DNA from: a virus
Length of the DNA: 20,153 nt
Strand: one strand, 5' to 3'
IMG/VR virus record: IMGVR_UViG_3300037847_007661
Coordinates: 1 to 20,153 of that record
Position 1 is the stretch's first letter, and each line of letters begins with the position of its first letter. A program made the position numbers and the translations under genes. Below are positions 1 through 7,535 of this stretch, in pieces. Under the pieces are notes generated by a model. It searched no databases. It was not told the origin of the DNA and saw nothing but the letters and a program-made list of their open reading frames with translations.

Positions 1-29
1 AGGTCAATTTTTTACCGGAATTTTTTTTC

Positions 30-62
30 GACCAAAAATGGAATTAAAGTTCGTTTTTGGTC
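30..62. repeat. Inverted repeat at the end of the small left-edge gene
   Basis: A 9-bp inverted repeat (gaccaaaaa at 30-38, tttttggtc at 54-62) flanks a 15-base loop, and a further GAA/TTC pairing is possible inside the loop. It overlaps the last codons and stop of the small - strand gene. It resembles a 3'-end hairpin, but on the - strand it is followed by an A tract (about 22-29), not by T residues. On the + strand the T tract lies on the wrong side. A classical intrinsic terminator is therefore not shown. It may protect an mRNA 3' end or may be chance in AT-rich sequence. Confidence 0.35.
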
Positions 63-241
63 AGGGGGTCAGCATACTTGAGCACGTCATCACCCAACAG
101 GTCACGACACAACTCAAGCACTCCCATGAACTGGTCAACGGTTTCGCAGTCCACTACACGTTCATTACCATCACTTGAATACAAAAAGAACTTACGGGAC
201 ACGGGATCCACAACACAACGGGTCAAAACTTCGTCTTGCAT
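44..241 (-). CDS. Small conserved-type hypothetical protein, probable early gene
   Basis: This encodes a protein of about 65 aa with no function I can assign. It is a mixed charged/hydrophobic sequence without membrane segments or cysteine motifs, and contains a run like SRKFFLYSSDGNE followed by a probable C-terminal helix. An in-frame ATG at 262 would give 72 aa. That ATG directly abuts the TATAAT box of a perfect promoter, and the expected transcription start (near 256) falls downstream of it. I therefore chose the next in-frame ATG at 241, although its Shine-Dalgarno is weak (AGGT about 13 bases upstream). The coding region is visibly richer in G and C than the tail genes. It follows the tail operon in the same direction but has its own promoter, so it probably belongs to an early unit that continues leftwards out of the window. 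Confidence 0.7.
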   Translation of the reverse strand: MQDEVLTRCVVDPVSRKFFLYSSDGNERVVDCETVDQFMGVLELCRDLLGDDVLKYADPLTKNEL

Positions 242-262
242 CAGTTTTTTGCTTACCTGCAT

Positions 263-291
263 ATTATAAGGTGTACTAAGTCAGGTGTCAA
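263..291 (-). promoter_or_regulatory. Perfect consensus sigma70 promoter (TTGACA-N17-TATAAT)
   Basis: On the - strand, TTGACA lies at 291-286 and TATAAT at 268-263 with exactly 17 bases between them. Both hexamers and the spacing match the bacterial housekeeping consensus. The -35 box begins only a few bases after the stop codon of the last fibre gene (TAG at 295-293). The predicted start point is near 256. It would be read by host RNA polymerase with its primary sigma factor, as expected for early transcription in T4-like phages. It should drive the small gene at 241-44 and whatever follows it. Three AGGTGT copies lie nearby (269, 283, 304) without clear meaning. Confidence 0.88.
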
Positions 292-292
292 C

Positions 293-934
293 CTACTTGT
301 TGCAGGTGTATTGACTGTTGTCACCAGGATAATCGTCAAAAGAAGTTCCCTCATATTCTACGATAAGTTTCTCTCCATCTTTTCTTTCTGCCTGGACAAG
401 ATAGAAGCAATCAATAGTGGTTCCATTTCCAGACTTGACTTTGATTCTAGAACCCCATTCAATACTATCAATCATCAAATCTTGTGATGTTCTGATTTGC
501 GTAAGAGTAACAGTGATGGTCTCTGGATCAATAAGTCCTTTCCAATAATCAGGTAGGTCAATGATATTAGATTTTGTTAATCTACCTCTATAATATACAC
601 CTGCTTCAGGACCTTCCAGGCATATGTGCCTCAATCTCCATCCCTCTCTGGTAGGGTGAGGGATATCAAATGATTTTCTTGAAGTAAGAGTAACACCACC
701 AGCACTTACTTCACTAGCAGTAACGTCTCCAGTCACGGTTACATCTTCATTTACTTTAAGATTATCAATTTGAGCATTACCGTGATACCTCGGTTCACAT
801 GCCTCCTCTGGATAATCATCTTCATCAATGTCACCTTTCCAGATGTAATCAAATCTGGTGGATTTAATACCCCATCCACCTGCTTTTTCAGAGCAGTCTT
901 TACCGCCAGAACCTGGAATAAATTCTCCTGCCAT
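293..934 (-). CDS. Tail fibre-like protein with FDIPHP-type C-terminal domain (paralogue 2)
   Basis: This 213 aa protein is probably a distal tail fibre or baseplate-attached adhesin. Residues 1-50 form a distinct acidic, aromatic-rich start. Residues 52-85 contain short beta repeats (NLKVNEDVTVTGDVTASEV) typical of trimeric fibre shafts. Residues about 86-213 form a globular domain that starts with SFDIPHPTREGWRLRH, continues with EGP...VYYRGRL and ends with YEGTSFDDYPGDNSQY. The same domain, in the same order, ends the neighbouring 260 aa protein, so the two are paralogues with unrelated N termini. I associate this domain with marine T4-like phage fibres, but its ligand is unknown. An AGGAGAG Shine-Dalgarno precedes ATG 934, and the gap to the upstream gene is two bases. 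It is the last gene of the tail operon. Confidence 0.82.
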   Translation of the reverse strand: MAGEFIPGSGGKDCSEKAGGWGIKSTRFDYIWKGDIDEDDYPEEACEPRYHGNAQIDNLKVNEDVTVTGDVTASEVSAGGVTLTSRKSFDIPHPTREGWRLRHICLEGPEAGVYYRGRLTKSNIIDLPDYWKGLIDPETITVTLTQIRTSQDLMIDSIEWGSRIKVKSGNGTTIDCFYLVQAERKDGEKLIVEYEGTSFDDYPGDNSQYTCNK

Positions 935-936
935 AA

Positions 937-1719
937 TTAATCTCTCCTATCGTAATGGTAACCAGATACAGAATATTCGTCATTATTACCTGGGTAATCT
1001 TCGGGTGTTTCTCCCTCATACTCAGGAATTAATCTCTCTCCATCAGCACGGGTGCCATAGATGTGAAAGAAACAATTAATAGGCATTTTACCATGCGATT
1101 GCAGGTAAACTTTGTCTTCATCTATACGTTTGACGATAACGTTTTGATGAGCACCAATCGGTGTAAGATTAACTGTGATCGTAGTCCAGTCAACTAACTT
1201 CTTCCAATATACTGGTAGTTCAATCTCAGTTTTGTTAAGTACTTTTCCTCTAAAGTAAACATCATTTGATGGACCTTCAGGGCAAGTGTGCCTAAGTCTC
1301 CAACCTTCTTTAGTTGGGTGTGGAATATCAAAGTTCTTCTTTGCTGCAAGTACGTGACCACCACAGTTTGAAATTACATGTCCCTGTGCAAGTAAATTAC
1401 CACCAACGATGACATTATCATTAGTTTGCACAACATTCATGAATGCTGCAGCACCACTTACTGCCAGTGAAAATGGATTATTAACTCCATAACAGGATAA
1501 CCCTGGAATTACTGGAGGTATAGAATCACTATTGGTAAGTGGTGCTATATTTACCGTCGCATATGGAAAGGGAAATGTTGTAGGGTTGCCCATAACGACA
1601 GGTCCTTCAATACCCGCAGAACCATTTACCCTTGTAACACCCTCACCAATCGCAGGATAAATGCCAGTACCAACTTTTATTTGACCGCCAACATTGGCAT
1701 CATCTAAATTAAATGACAT
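937..1719 (-). CDS. Tail fibre-like protein with FDIPHP-type C-terminal domain (paralogue 1)
   Basis: This 260 aa protein is predicted to be a tail fibre or adhesin. The N-terminal part (1-90) is rich in Gly, Pro, Val and Ile and has no family I recognise. Residues about 85-126 carry fibre-shaft-like beta repeats (NDNVIVGGNLLAQGHVISN). Residues 127-248 are the domain shared with the next gene: FDIPHPTKEGWRLRH, CPEGPSNDVYFRGKV, then YEGETPEDYPGNNDEY. The tail after 248 (GYHYDRRD) is unique. A good Shine-Dalgarno (AGGAG) sits before ATG 1719, with nine bases between it and the upstream gene. Placing it in a tail operon after the spike gene supports a virion role. Which receptor it binds, and whether it is structural or an accessory fibre, cannot be read from the sequence. 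Confidence 0.82.
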   Translation of the reverse strand: MSFNLDDANVGGQIKVGTGIYPAIGEGVTRVNGSAGIEGPVVMGNPTTFPFPYATVNIAPLTNSDSIPPVIPGLSCYGVNNPFSLAVSGAAAFMNVVQTNDNVIVGGNLLAQGHVISNCGGHVLAAKKNFDIPHPTKEGWRLRHTCPEGPSNDVYFRGKVLNKTEIELPVYWKKLVDWTTITVNLTPIGAHQNVIVKRIDEDKVYLQSHGKMPINCFFHIYGTRADGERLIPEYEGETPEDYPGNNDEYSVSGYHYDRRD

Positions 1720-1728
1720 CTATATCTC

Positions 1729-2349
1729 CTATGAGTTATTTTGTTGTTGTTGATATCTTTTTCCACCAACTTTTGAGTCCTTAAGTGCAACTGCATCAGA
1801 CACTCCACGGATAATAGAACCGTAAATTTTAAGTGTGCTATTAGCAATAACCTCAGTAATACCTGAAGACATTATCTTGGTGTTCATCTTTGAACTAAGA
1901 ATTATCTTCTTAGCTTCACCACTGATTGTTTCAGTGGCAACCATTTTGATATTACCTTTATCACCAGAACCACCGACAGCAATCAACTCAATATCAGTTG
2001 CTTGCATTCTAATTTTACCATTAGTTGCAATAATGTCAATGTTGCCATTCTTGGCATTAATCATGCAAGTATCTTGGTCCTCTACATTATCACTTCCACA
2101 CTCAAGTTGTAGATTACCAGGACACATTGCAGTGGTCCATCCTTTTCTCTGACCATCTTTATCCATTGAGACAAAGTGTCTACCATCAGATGCCTGCAAA
2201 AGAATATCCGATGTTACATCAGCACGTTTGTGAACTTTACCGAATGCGATAGATCCGTGGTCATTACCATATCGGATGGCAGTATAATTTGCCTTGATAT
2301 TATTACCACCACTTGACCTATCATTATTTGTATTACCGGCAGTTGCCAT
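1729..2349 (-). CDS. gp5-like beta-helical tail spike (needle) protein
   Basis: This 206 aa protein has a central region (about 76-180) of short alternating hydrophobic strands separated by Gly/Asn turns: AKNGNIDIIATNGKIRMQATDIEL, then KGNIKMVATETI and TLKIYGSII, quoted in pieces. This is the pattern of the intertwined trimeric beta-helix at the C terminus of T4 gp5 and of VgrG spikes. The N terminus (1-45) is Asn/Ser/Gly-rich. The C terminus ends in KVGGKRYQQQQNN, encoded by a CAA-rich run. No OB fold and no lysozyme domain is present. I infer that it forms the membrane-piercing needle below the separately encoded gp5 OB domain. The alternative is a generic phage beta-helix structural protein. 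It starts 25 bases after the giant protein upstream, without a clear Shine-Dalgarno. Confidence 0.75.
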   Translation of the reverse strand: MATAGNTNNDRSSGGNNIKANYTAIRYGNDHGSIAFGKVHKRADVTSDILLQASDGRHFVSMDKDGQRKGWTTAMCPGNLQLECGSDNVEDQDTCMINAKNGNIDIIATNGKIRMQATDIELIAVGGSGDKGNIKMVATETISGEAKKIILSSKMNTKIMSSGITEVIANSTLKIYGSIIRGVSDAVALKDSKVGGKRYQQQQNNS

Positions 2350-2374
2350 CTTAAAAAATAAAAGTGTATACTAT

Positions 2375-5300
2375 CTAGATAAGATTATCTGGTGTATTGG
2401 GAATATCAAGTCTAGGATCATTACTAGATCTATCAGTACCCTGCCTTTGAATGGCAGAAGGTGTTGTGAATACCTCTGCTTCAATACTCTCTTCAAGGGT
2501 GCTATAAACTTGAACCAGAACACCAAGAGTTTCGTATATACCAGCATAACGAATTCCATCTTTGAAGAAAGTTGATCCATAATATGGTTTGCCATTGACA
2601 TAACCAGTTTGTTTTAATCCAACCAAATCAGTAACCTGAATAATGTTTTCATCAGGTAAGATATTATCAGGAACTCTGATTGCTTCAAATACGGGTCTTC
2701 CTCTAAATCCAACACCGGTCAGAGATGGTATTGAAATATCAGGGAACTCAGTAAATCCAATCGGTGCATTAATGTTTGGTGCTATTTCTGTTCTCTCAAT
2801 AATTGTATCAAGTTTTCTTAAATCTGTTACACCACTGATGTCTCTCAAACCACTAGCAAGGTCAGTGTATCTCTTACCTCTTGCTTTTGGTCTGCGTAAT
2901 GGATCATCTCCAAGAGTTGTTCCAGGATCTGTTGGACCATCAGCATCAGGATCTGTTGAACCAGCACCAGGATCTGTTGAAATATCAGCACCAGGATCAT
3001 CTGGATCATCAGATACAATCGGTGAGTCTGGAATAGGAATAGAGATTATTTCACCAAAAGGACCTACATTTGGAGTAACAGGTACACCATCAACAACAAG
3101 TGGTTCACCGTTAACAAAAACTTGATCATTGGGGTCATAATTTATGCCCGGTGAGGTGGGAACAATATCTTTAAGCACTAATGTTACTGGATAAGTTGGA
3201 GTATCATCAGAGGGAGGTGTTGGAATTGTATTAGGAAATCCATTTCCAGGTTCTTCAGCAATAATAGTTGTTACCACACCTTTTCCTTCAACAATTTTTG
3301 GACAAGGAGGGGGAACTAAAACAGCAGAAATTCCCACAGGGTTTACAGTCCAAGCAGGTGATCCAGTAGCAACTTGAGCAGGAATGTCAATTCTAAGTGC
3401 AAAACCAACAGGGTTGCTGTAAAAAATGTTTGTGTAATCAGGAGTGTTCTCCATGCTGACACGAACAGTATAAGTTCCAGCAGTTAAGTTTACATAAGAT
3501 GGAATTGGAGTTCCTCTATCATAAACAGCACTGGCAACTTTAACCTCATTGATGAATACTTCCGCCTGATTATCAGCTTGAAGTCTGACAATGTATTGTC
3601 CACTATCTGGGAATTTTACATTGCTAAAAATGTATTCTCTTCTACCATTGATAGCAGCATTAGGTGAGTCAAGAGGGGGTAAGAATGGAGAAATAGAGTT
3701 CTTATTCATGAAGGTGCTCCACCTCTTGTCCTTATAGTGGAAAATTGGTGGACCATCATATACTACACCATCTTTATTTGTAATTTCAGAGGTCTCAGTT
3801 ATCTCTCTTGGAGGAGATAACTGTCTTGATGTAATTGCTGTGAAACTAGCGTTAACATCCAATCCATCAGCATCAAAAAGATTAATTCTTTGTTGCCTTG
3901 CCTCTGGTTGAGGACCAGTATCAACAATGGTGGGATCAGCAGACCCTGCTGCCCTACCATTTAACTGAACAGCATATCTATTACCACTCTTGAATGTACC
4001 AGTGAGTTTTACAGTGCCTCTTCTTCTACTGTTGTCTCTACTAAAATATAAATCACCTTTCTCTGTCTGAATAATAACATTATCAATCGCAAGACCAGCG
4101 ATGTTTATTCTGTCATCATAATCCAAAACAAAATCGGTTTCAACAATATCATTTCCACCAGCAAGATAAACATATCTACCACCCTCTTTTAAGAAGATAC
4201 CACCTGGAGGTGCATCTGCAAGAGTCTTTTTCTTAAGTGGGAATTGAAAATCTTGAGTACTAAAAACTTTTTTGATAATCGTTTTATACTTCGTTTGGTT
4301 ACCATTCTCAACTTCAACAGTGATGGTGTGATTACCTTCAGGCAAGAAGAATTTTTTGAATTGTGGTGCGGGGTCTTTAAATCCTGCAAGACCATTTCGT
4401 GGTCTATTTAATCCACCACTCATTATTTCTTGATTATCAACCAGAATACGTCCACCATTATCGACAGCACCTTTTAGTGCGTAGAATCCTCTATATGGTG
4501 CTTCAAAATTCCAAGAGGTTCTATATGTAACACCACCTCCACCATCACTGTTAGGAGTATTAAGAGGAGCAATTGGTGATAGAGCAAACCTATTCATGAA
4601 TCTGCTCCATCTCTTATCCAGAGTCACAGGATACCAGGACTCAGATGCACCTGGGAATCTTGTAGTCCAGATAGGATTTTTTGGACATCTCCCTTCACCT
4701 TCAGGAATAGGTTCTTGGGGAATTGGTGGATCTGGTGCATCAATAGTGAAAGCAGCACCCATTGGATTTATATTCCAAGATTTAGCAGAGATAATCTCTC
4801 TTTCAAAATCACTAACTGTAATATTTACAGCAAGTGCCATAGGATTAATACCCTTAACTGGTGCTGCTTGTTCATTTTTAACTCTTACAATAAAGAGTTC
4901 AGCATTTGTATCAAATCCACCACTAATATCATCATCAAATCTAATTACATTATCCTCAACTGTCTGACCAGAATCAGCAGAACCACCAATAACTTGAACT
5001 GGATATGTTATTCCCCCTTCAAAAACACCAGAACCAGAGATTGTTTCTTTTCTTTGAGGGTCTAGGTAGTCCTCACCTGTCTGAAATCTACTCTTTCCTG
5101 ATGCATTATATCTTCTAGTTCTTTTTAATTCTAAATTCCCAATCTTTACAGATGAAAGTGCAAGTCCAGATATATTCGGTCTGTCATTTACCTTCAATGA
5201 AAAATCAATTTCTGCAGATCCAGAACCATCAACAAACATAATAATTTGACCATTTGCATCTCTTCTAAACCTTGGAATCAATTTACCACCTTCGGTTCCA

Positions 5301-7498
5301 CTGGTAGGATCAAAAGAAAATCTTCCACCTGGTTTTTGATAAAGGTCAGCAAAAATTCTGTACTTACCTTTATTAAAAAATAAAGTTTCTGTGCTTTTAC
5401 CAGTAGCGGTATTTGTATTTGGAACAAAACCTAATTTGCGAATTGATTGTTGTTCATCAACAAAATTATCAAAGTAAAGATTACAAGCATCATCAACATC
5501 AACTTCAATATTATAATTTCCGGTAACAGGAAATTCTACATCATTCCATACAATATCGTGATGTCCTGCATAAGGATTGTCGTCCAGTGCATTAACTGTA
5601 TCAAAGGGACAAACACCATACTCGTTTAAGAATCCACCCTTACTGAAAACATTTGTTCTCCATAATTTTCTATCTGCCTTTTTGATATAATCTATAGTAT
5701 TAAAAACACTGCCAAATTTTTCACTTTCTATTGATGGTTGAGAGGGTTGTTGAGCAGGAGATTGTTGTGTTGCAGATACACCAACAACATCAATTGTCTG
5801 TACTACTTTACCACTTTTTTTATAACGTTTTTCTGTCCCACCACTTCCTCCTCTACCAAGTCGAACATTAGTAAATTCTCTTGCCCATACTTTTCCACCA
5901 ACTTCAATATCAGTAATTGCTAGTCCAGAAATACTTGGTCTATCATTATACTTCATTTCAATGGTGATTTTACCACTACCATTGTACAGAAGTTTTTTAC
6001 CATCACTTGAAAATCTTGCATTCACCGTGGATGACAAAATTTTAAACGAAGCATTTTTATCAAACGATGGTTTGATATCATCATCTATACCAACTTCTGT
6101 TGGAGATATTAAAACAATACCAGATCCCTCTGACATTCCACGATAGGATATTAAAAGTTCCTCTGCTCTGTTTTGAGATTGTGTTTGAGGTGGTGCTTTT
6201 TTAATTCTGATTTTTTCCTTAATAGGATGATTCAACAAATCTATTTTGATTCTATGAACTCCAGATTCAATTGTTTTCTTTAACGTGTCAGTTGGTCCAC
6301 CTCTAAAATTAGATGTCTCAATTAATGGTTCATTATCAAGATATAAAATGGCTTGATTGTCTGCCATACCACGGAACACATATTCTCCCGAGAAAGGAAA
6401 ATCTTCTTCCCATTCAAAAGTACACACTCTCCCTGCATAATCACTTCCAGGAACATTAGAAGGTGGGACAGGTGAAATCGCATAACGATTCATAAAACTG
6501 TCACCAAAATCTTTTTCTTTTGGAATATATCCCGCAATCTTAGCACTATGCTCTAGTATGCTACGGAATATTTCTTGTCCAGATAAACGTGTTCCTAACC
6601 AATCACTTATCTCTTTTTGAGATGCTACCCGTCCCCAACGGAAATTATACATTAATTTAATTTGTTCAGCACTAGGAGGTCCATCTCCTATCGCGAAACT
6701 TGTGTCACTCCATGCTAAATGAGAGACGGCATGAGCAACTCTATTAGTTCGATCTCCAAACGTTACGTTGAGTGGTGTTTCCAATCTTGTATTCCACCAA
6801 GGTTTTTTTCCTCTCCGTAGAAATTCCTGATATTGTATAATCTCACGTTTGATTGGGTCATCTTTTAAATTAGCATAAAGATTAGGATCCCAAGGACCTA
6901 ACACCTCTCCATCAGGATTTGTTCGTTCTCCGTAATCTGCAGGATCCTCTCCACACCGTGACAAATCATATATCTCAAAGTCATCCTCCTGATCAAAAAC
7001 AATCTCTGTTTTTGGAAGTTGTCCAAGTACTGACCTTAATACAGCACCTGAACCTTGCAATGAGTCATCAATGACCTTCACTTGTGGTGGATACTGATAT
7101 CCAAAACCACCTGATATCAAATCAACATCTAATAAAGAACCATCGTTTCCAATGACTGGGTTTGCAAGTGCTCCTGTGCCACCACCACCAATGATTTCAA
7201 TTCTAGTTGGTTTAAGTTCATTATCAACTTCTGGACGCAACCCTCGAATACCTTTACAACTTTGATTTGCTGCGGTTTCTTTAGGTAATATATCATCTGG
7301 AGTTAATGCATTTACTTCATTAATATTAAGATATCTAACTCCATCTCTCGTCTCAAGTATAAAAATCGTGCCTGGATTTAAAGAAGCGTAACGATTTGCA
7401 TCACAAATAGATATACCAGTGATATATCCTCTCTCTGGATCAACATATCCTACGGTGATATCTTTATACGTGGCAGGTCCGTAAATATCGAACGACAT
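2375..7498 (-). CDS. Giant modular virion protein with four PA14-like repeats
   Basis: This 1707 aa protein is probably a baseplate-attached structural adhesin. Residues 1-165 include a Gly-rich beta segment (GGFGYQYPPQVKV). Residues 205-320 form a mixed helical region with Trp-rich stretches. Four PA14-like beta-sandwich modules follow at about 332-425, 620-725, 963-1065 and 1259-1350. Three of them start with an FMN(R/K)...SP..P motif, and each contains a strand pattern like FPFSGEYVFRGMADNQAILYLDN. After the first three lies a second repeated module marked by NDRPSISGLAI, NDRPNISGLAL and DDRINIAGLAI. Short (I/V)NP(M/V)G strands recur near 884, 907, 1361 and 1385. An Asp/Pro-rich linker (1490-1533) leads to a C-terminal domain. 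PA14 domains often bind carbohydrate, so glycan recognition is plausible but inferred. A late-promoter box lies upstream. ATG 7498 has no evident Shine-Dalgarno. Confidence 0.85.
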   Translation of the reverse strand: MSFDIYGPATYKDITVGYVDPERGYITGISICDANRYASLNPGTIFILETRDGVRYLNINEVNALTPDDILPKETAANQSCKGIRGLRPEVDNELKPTRIEIIGGGGTGALANPVIGNDGSLLDVDLISGGFGYQYPPQVKVIDDSLQGSGAVLRSVLGQLPKTEIVFDQEDDFEIYDLSRCGEDPADYGERTNPDGEVLGPWDPNLYANLKDDPIKREIIQYQEFLRRGKKPWWNTRLETPLNVTFGDRTNRVAHAVSHLAWSDTSFAIGDGPPSAEQIKLMYNFRWGRVASQKEISDWLGTRLSGQEIFRSILEHSAKIAGYIPKEKDFGDSFMNRYAISPVPPSNVPGSDYAGRVCTFEWEEDFPFSGEYVFRGMADNQAILYLDNEPLIETSNFRGGPTDTLKKTIESGVHRIKIDLLNHPIKEKIRIKKAPPQTQSQNRAEELLISYRGMSEGSGIVLISPTEVGIDDDIKPSFDKNASFKILSSTVNARFSSDGKKLLYNGSGKITIEMKYNDRPSISGLAITDIEVGGKVWAREFTNVRLGRGGSGGTEKRYKKSGKVVQTIDVVGVSATQQSPAQQPSQPSIESEKFGSVFNTIDYIKKADRKLWRTNVFSKGGFLNEYGVCPFDTVNALDDNPYAGHHDIVWNDVEFPVTGNYNIEVDVDDACNLYFDNFVDEQQSIRKLGFVPNTNTATGKSTETLFFNKGKYRIFADLYQKPGGRFSFDPTSGTEGGKLIPRFRRDANGQIIMFVDGSGSAEIDFSLKVNDRPNISGLALSSVKIGNLELKRTRRYNASGKSRFQTGEDYLDPQRKETISGSGVFEGGITYPVQVIGGSADSGQTVEDNVIRFDDDISGGFDTNAELFIVRVKNEQAAPVKGINPMALAVNITVSDFEREIISAKSWNINPMGAAFTIDAPDPPIPQEPIPEGEGRCPKNPIWTTRFPGASESWYPVTLDKRWSRFMNRFALSPIAPLNTPNSDGGGGVTYRTSWNFEAPYRGFYALKGAVDNGGRILVDNQEIMSGGLNRPRNGLAGFKDPAPQFKKFFLPEGNHTITVEVENGNQTKYKTIIKKVFSTQDFQFPLKKKTLADAPPGGIFLKEGGRYVYLAGGNDIVETDFVLDYDDRINIAGLAIDNVIIQTEKGDLYFSRDNSRRRGTVKLTGTFKSGNRYAVQLNGRAAGSADPTIVDTGPQPEARQQRINLFDADGLDVNASFTAITSRQLSPPREITETSEITNKDGVVYDGPPIFHYKDKRWSTFMNKNSISPFLPPLDSPNAAINGRREYIFSNVKFPDSGQYIVRLQADNQAEVFINEVKVASAVYDRGTPIPSYVNLTAGTYTVRVSMENTPDYTNIFYSNPVGFALRIDIPAQVATGSPAWTVNPVGISAVLVPPPCPKIVEGKGVVTTIIAEEPGNGFPNTIPTPPSDDTPTYPVTLVLKDIVPTSPGINYDPNDQVFVNGEPLVVDGVPVTPNVGPFGEIISIPIPDSPIVSDDPDDPGADISTDPGAGSTDPDADGPTDPGTTLGDDPLRRPKARGKRYTDLASGLRDISGVTDLRKLDTIIERTEIAPNINAPIGFTEFPDISIPSLTGVGFRGRPVFEAIRVPDNILPDENIIQVTDLVGLKQTGYVNGKPYYGSTFFKDGIRYAGIYETLGVLVQVYSTLEESIEAEVFTTPSAIQRQGTDRSSNDPRLDIPNTPDNLI
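2921..3012. repeat. Degenerate tandem repeats encoding an Asp/Pro-rich linker
   Basis: Four imperfect units of roughly 20-24 bases carry the core (c)caggatctgttg or its variants (ccaggatcat, ctggatcatc). They encode the DPDDPGADISTDPGAGSTDP-like acidic linker of the giant PA14 protein. The units keep the reading frame. Such a repeat could change copy number by slippage or recombination and so vary linker length. Confidence 0.65.
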
Positions 7499-7527
7499 AT
7501 TTACACGTTACACTTGTAGCATACAGA

Positions 7528-7535
7528 TATTTATC
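7528..7535 (-). promoter_or_regulatory. T4-type late promoter box (GATAAATA)
   Basis: GATAAATA on the - strand matches seven of the eight bases of the T4 late -10 element TATAAATA. It lies in the 35-base gap that is the largest within this part of the operon, 29 bases upstream of the giant gene's ATG at 7498. It overlaps the stop codon of the preceding gene. The spacing resembles that of the gp4 and gp26 boxes in this window. In T4 such promoters need the phage sigma gp55, gp33 and the sliding clamp. Confidence 0.6.

Noticed and set aside
260-262. ATG 262 as start of the left-edge gene (72 aa)
   Set aside because: It abuts the TATAAT box and lies upstream of the predicted transcript start, so ATG 241 is preferred. 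Read-through from the tail operon could still use it, so this is not absolute.
269-309. Three AGGTGT copies (269, 283, 304) as an operator or CRISPR-like array
   Set aside because: The spacing is irregular (14 and 21 bases), the units are only six bases long, and one lies in coding sequence. Chance is likely.
2921-3012. Direct repeats as a CRISPR array
   Set aside because: The units are contiguous, imperfect and in frame with a protein linker; there are no unique spacers and no cas genes.
2643-3125. 160-codon + strand open frame opposite the giant gene
   Set aside because: It lies wholly antisense to a much longer, modular coding frame. Its Ser/Pro/Gly-rich composition mirrors the reverse complement of the Asp/Pro repeats. 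No promoter or Shine-Dalgarno was seen.
4596-5065. Overlapping + strand open frames opposite the giant gene
   Set aside because: Two frames overlap each other and both are antisense to a clear coding region. The composition is low-complexity and gene-like signals are absent.
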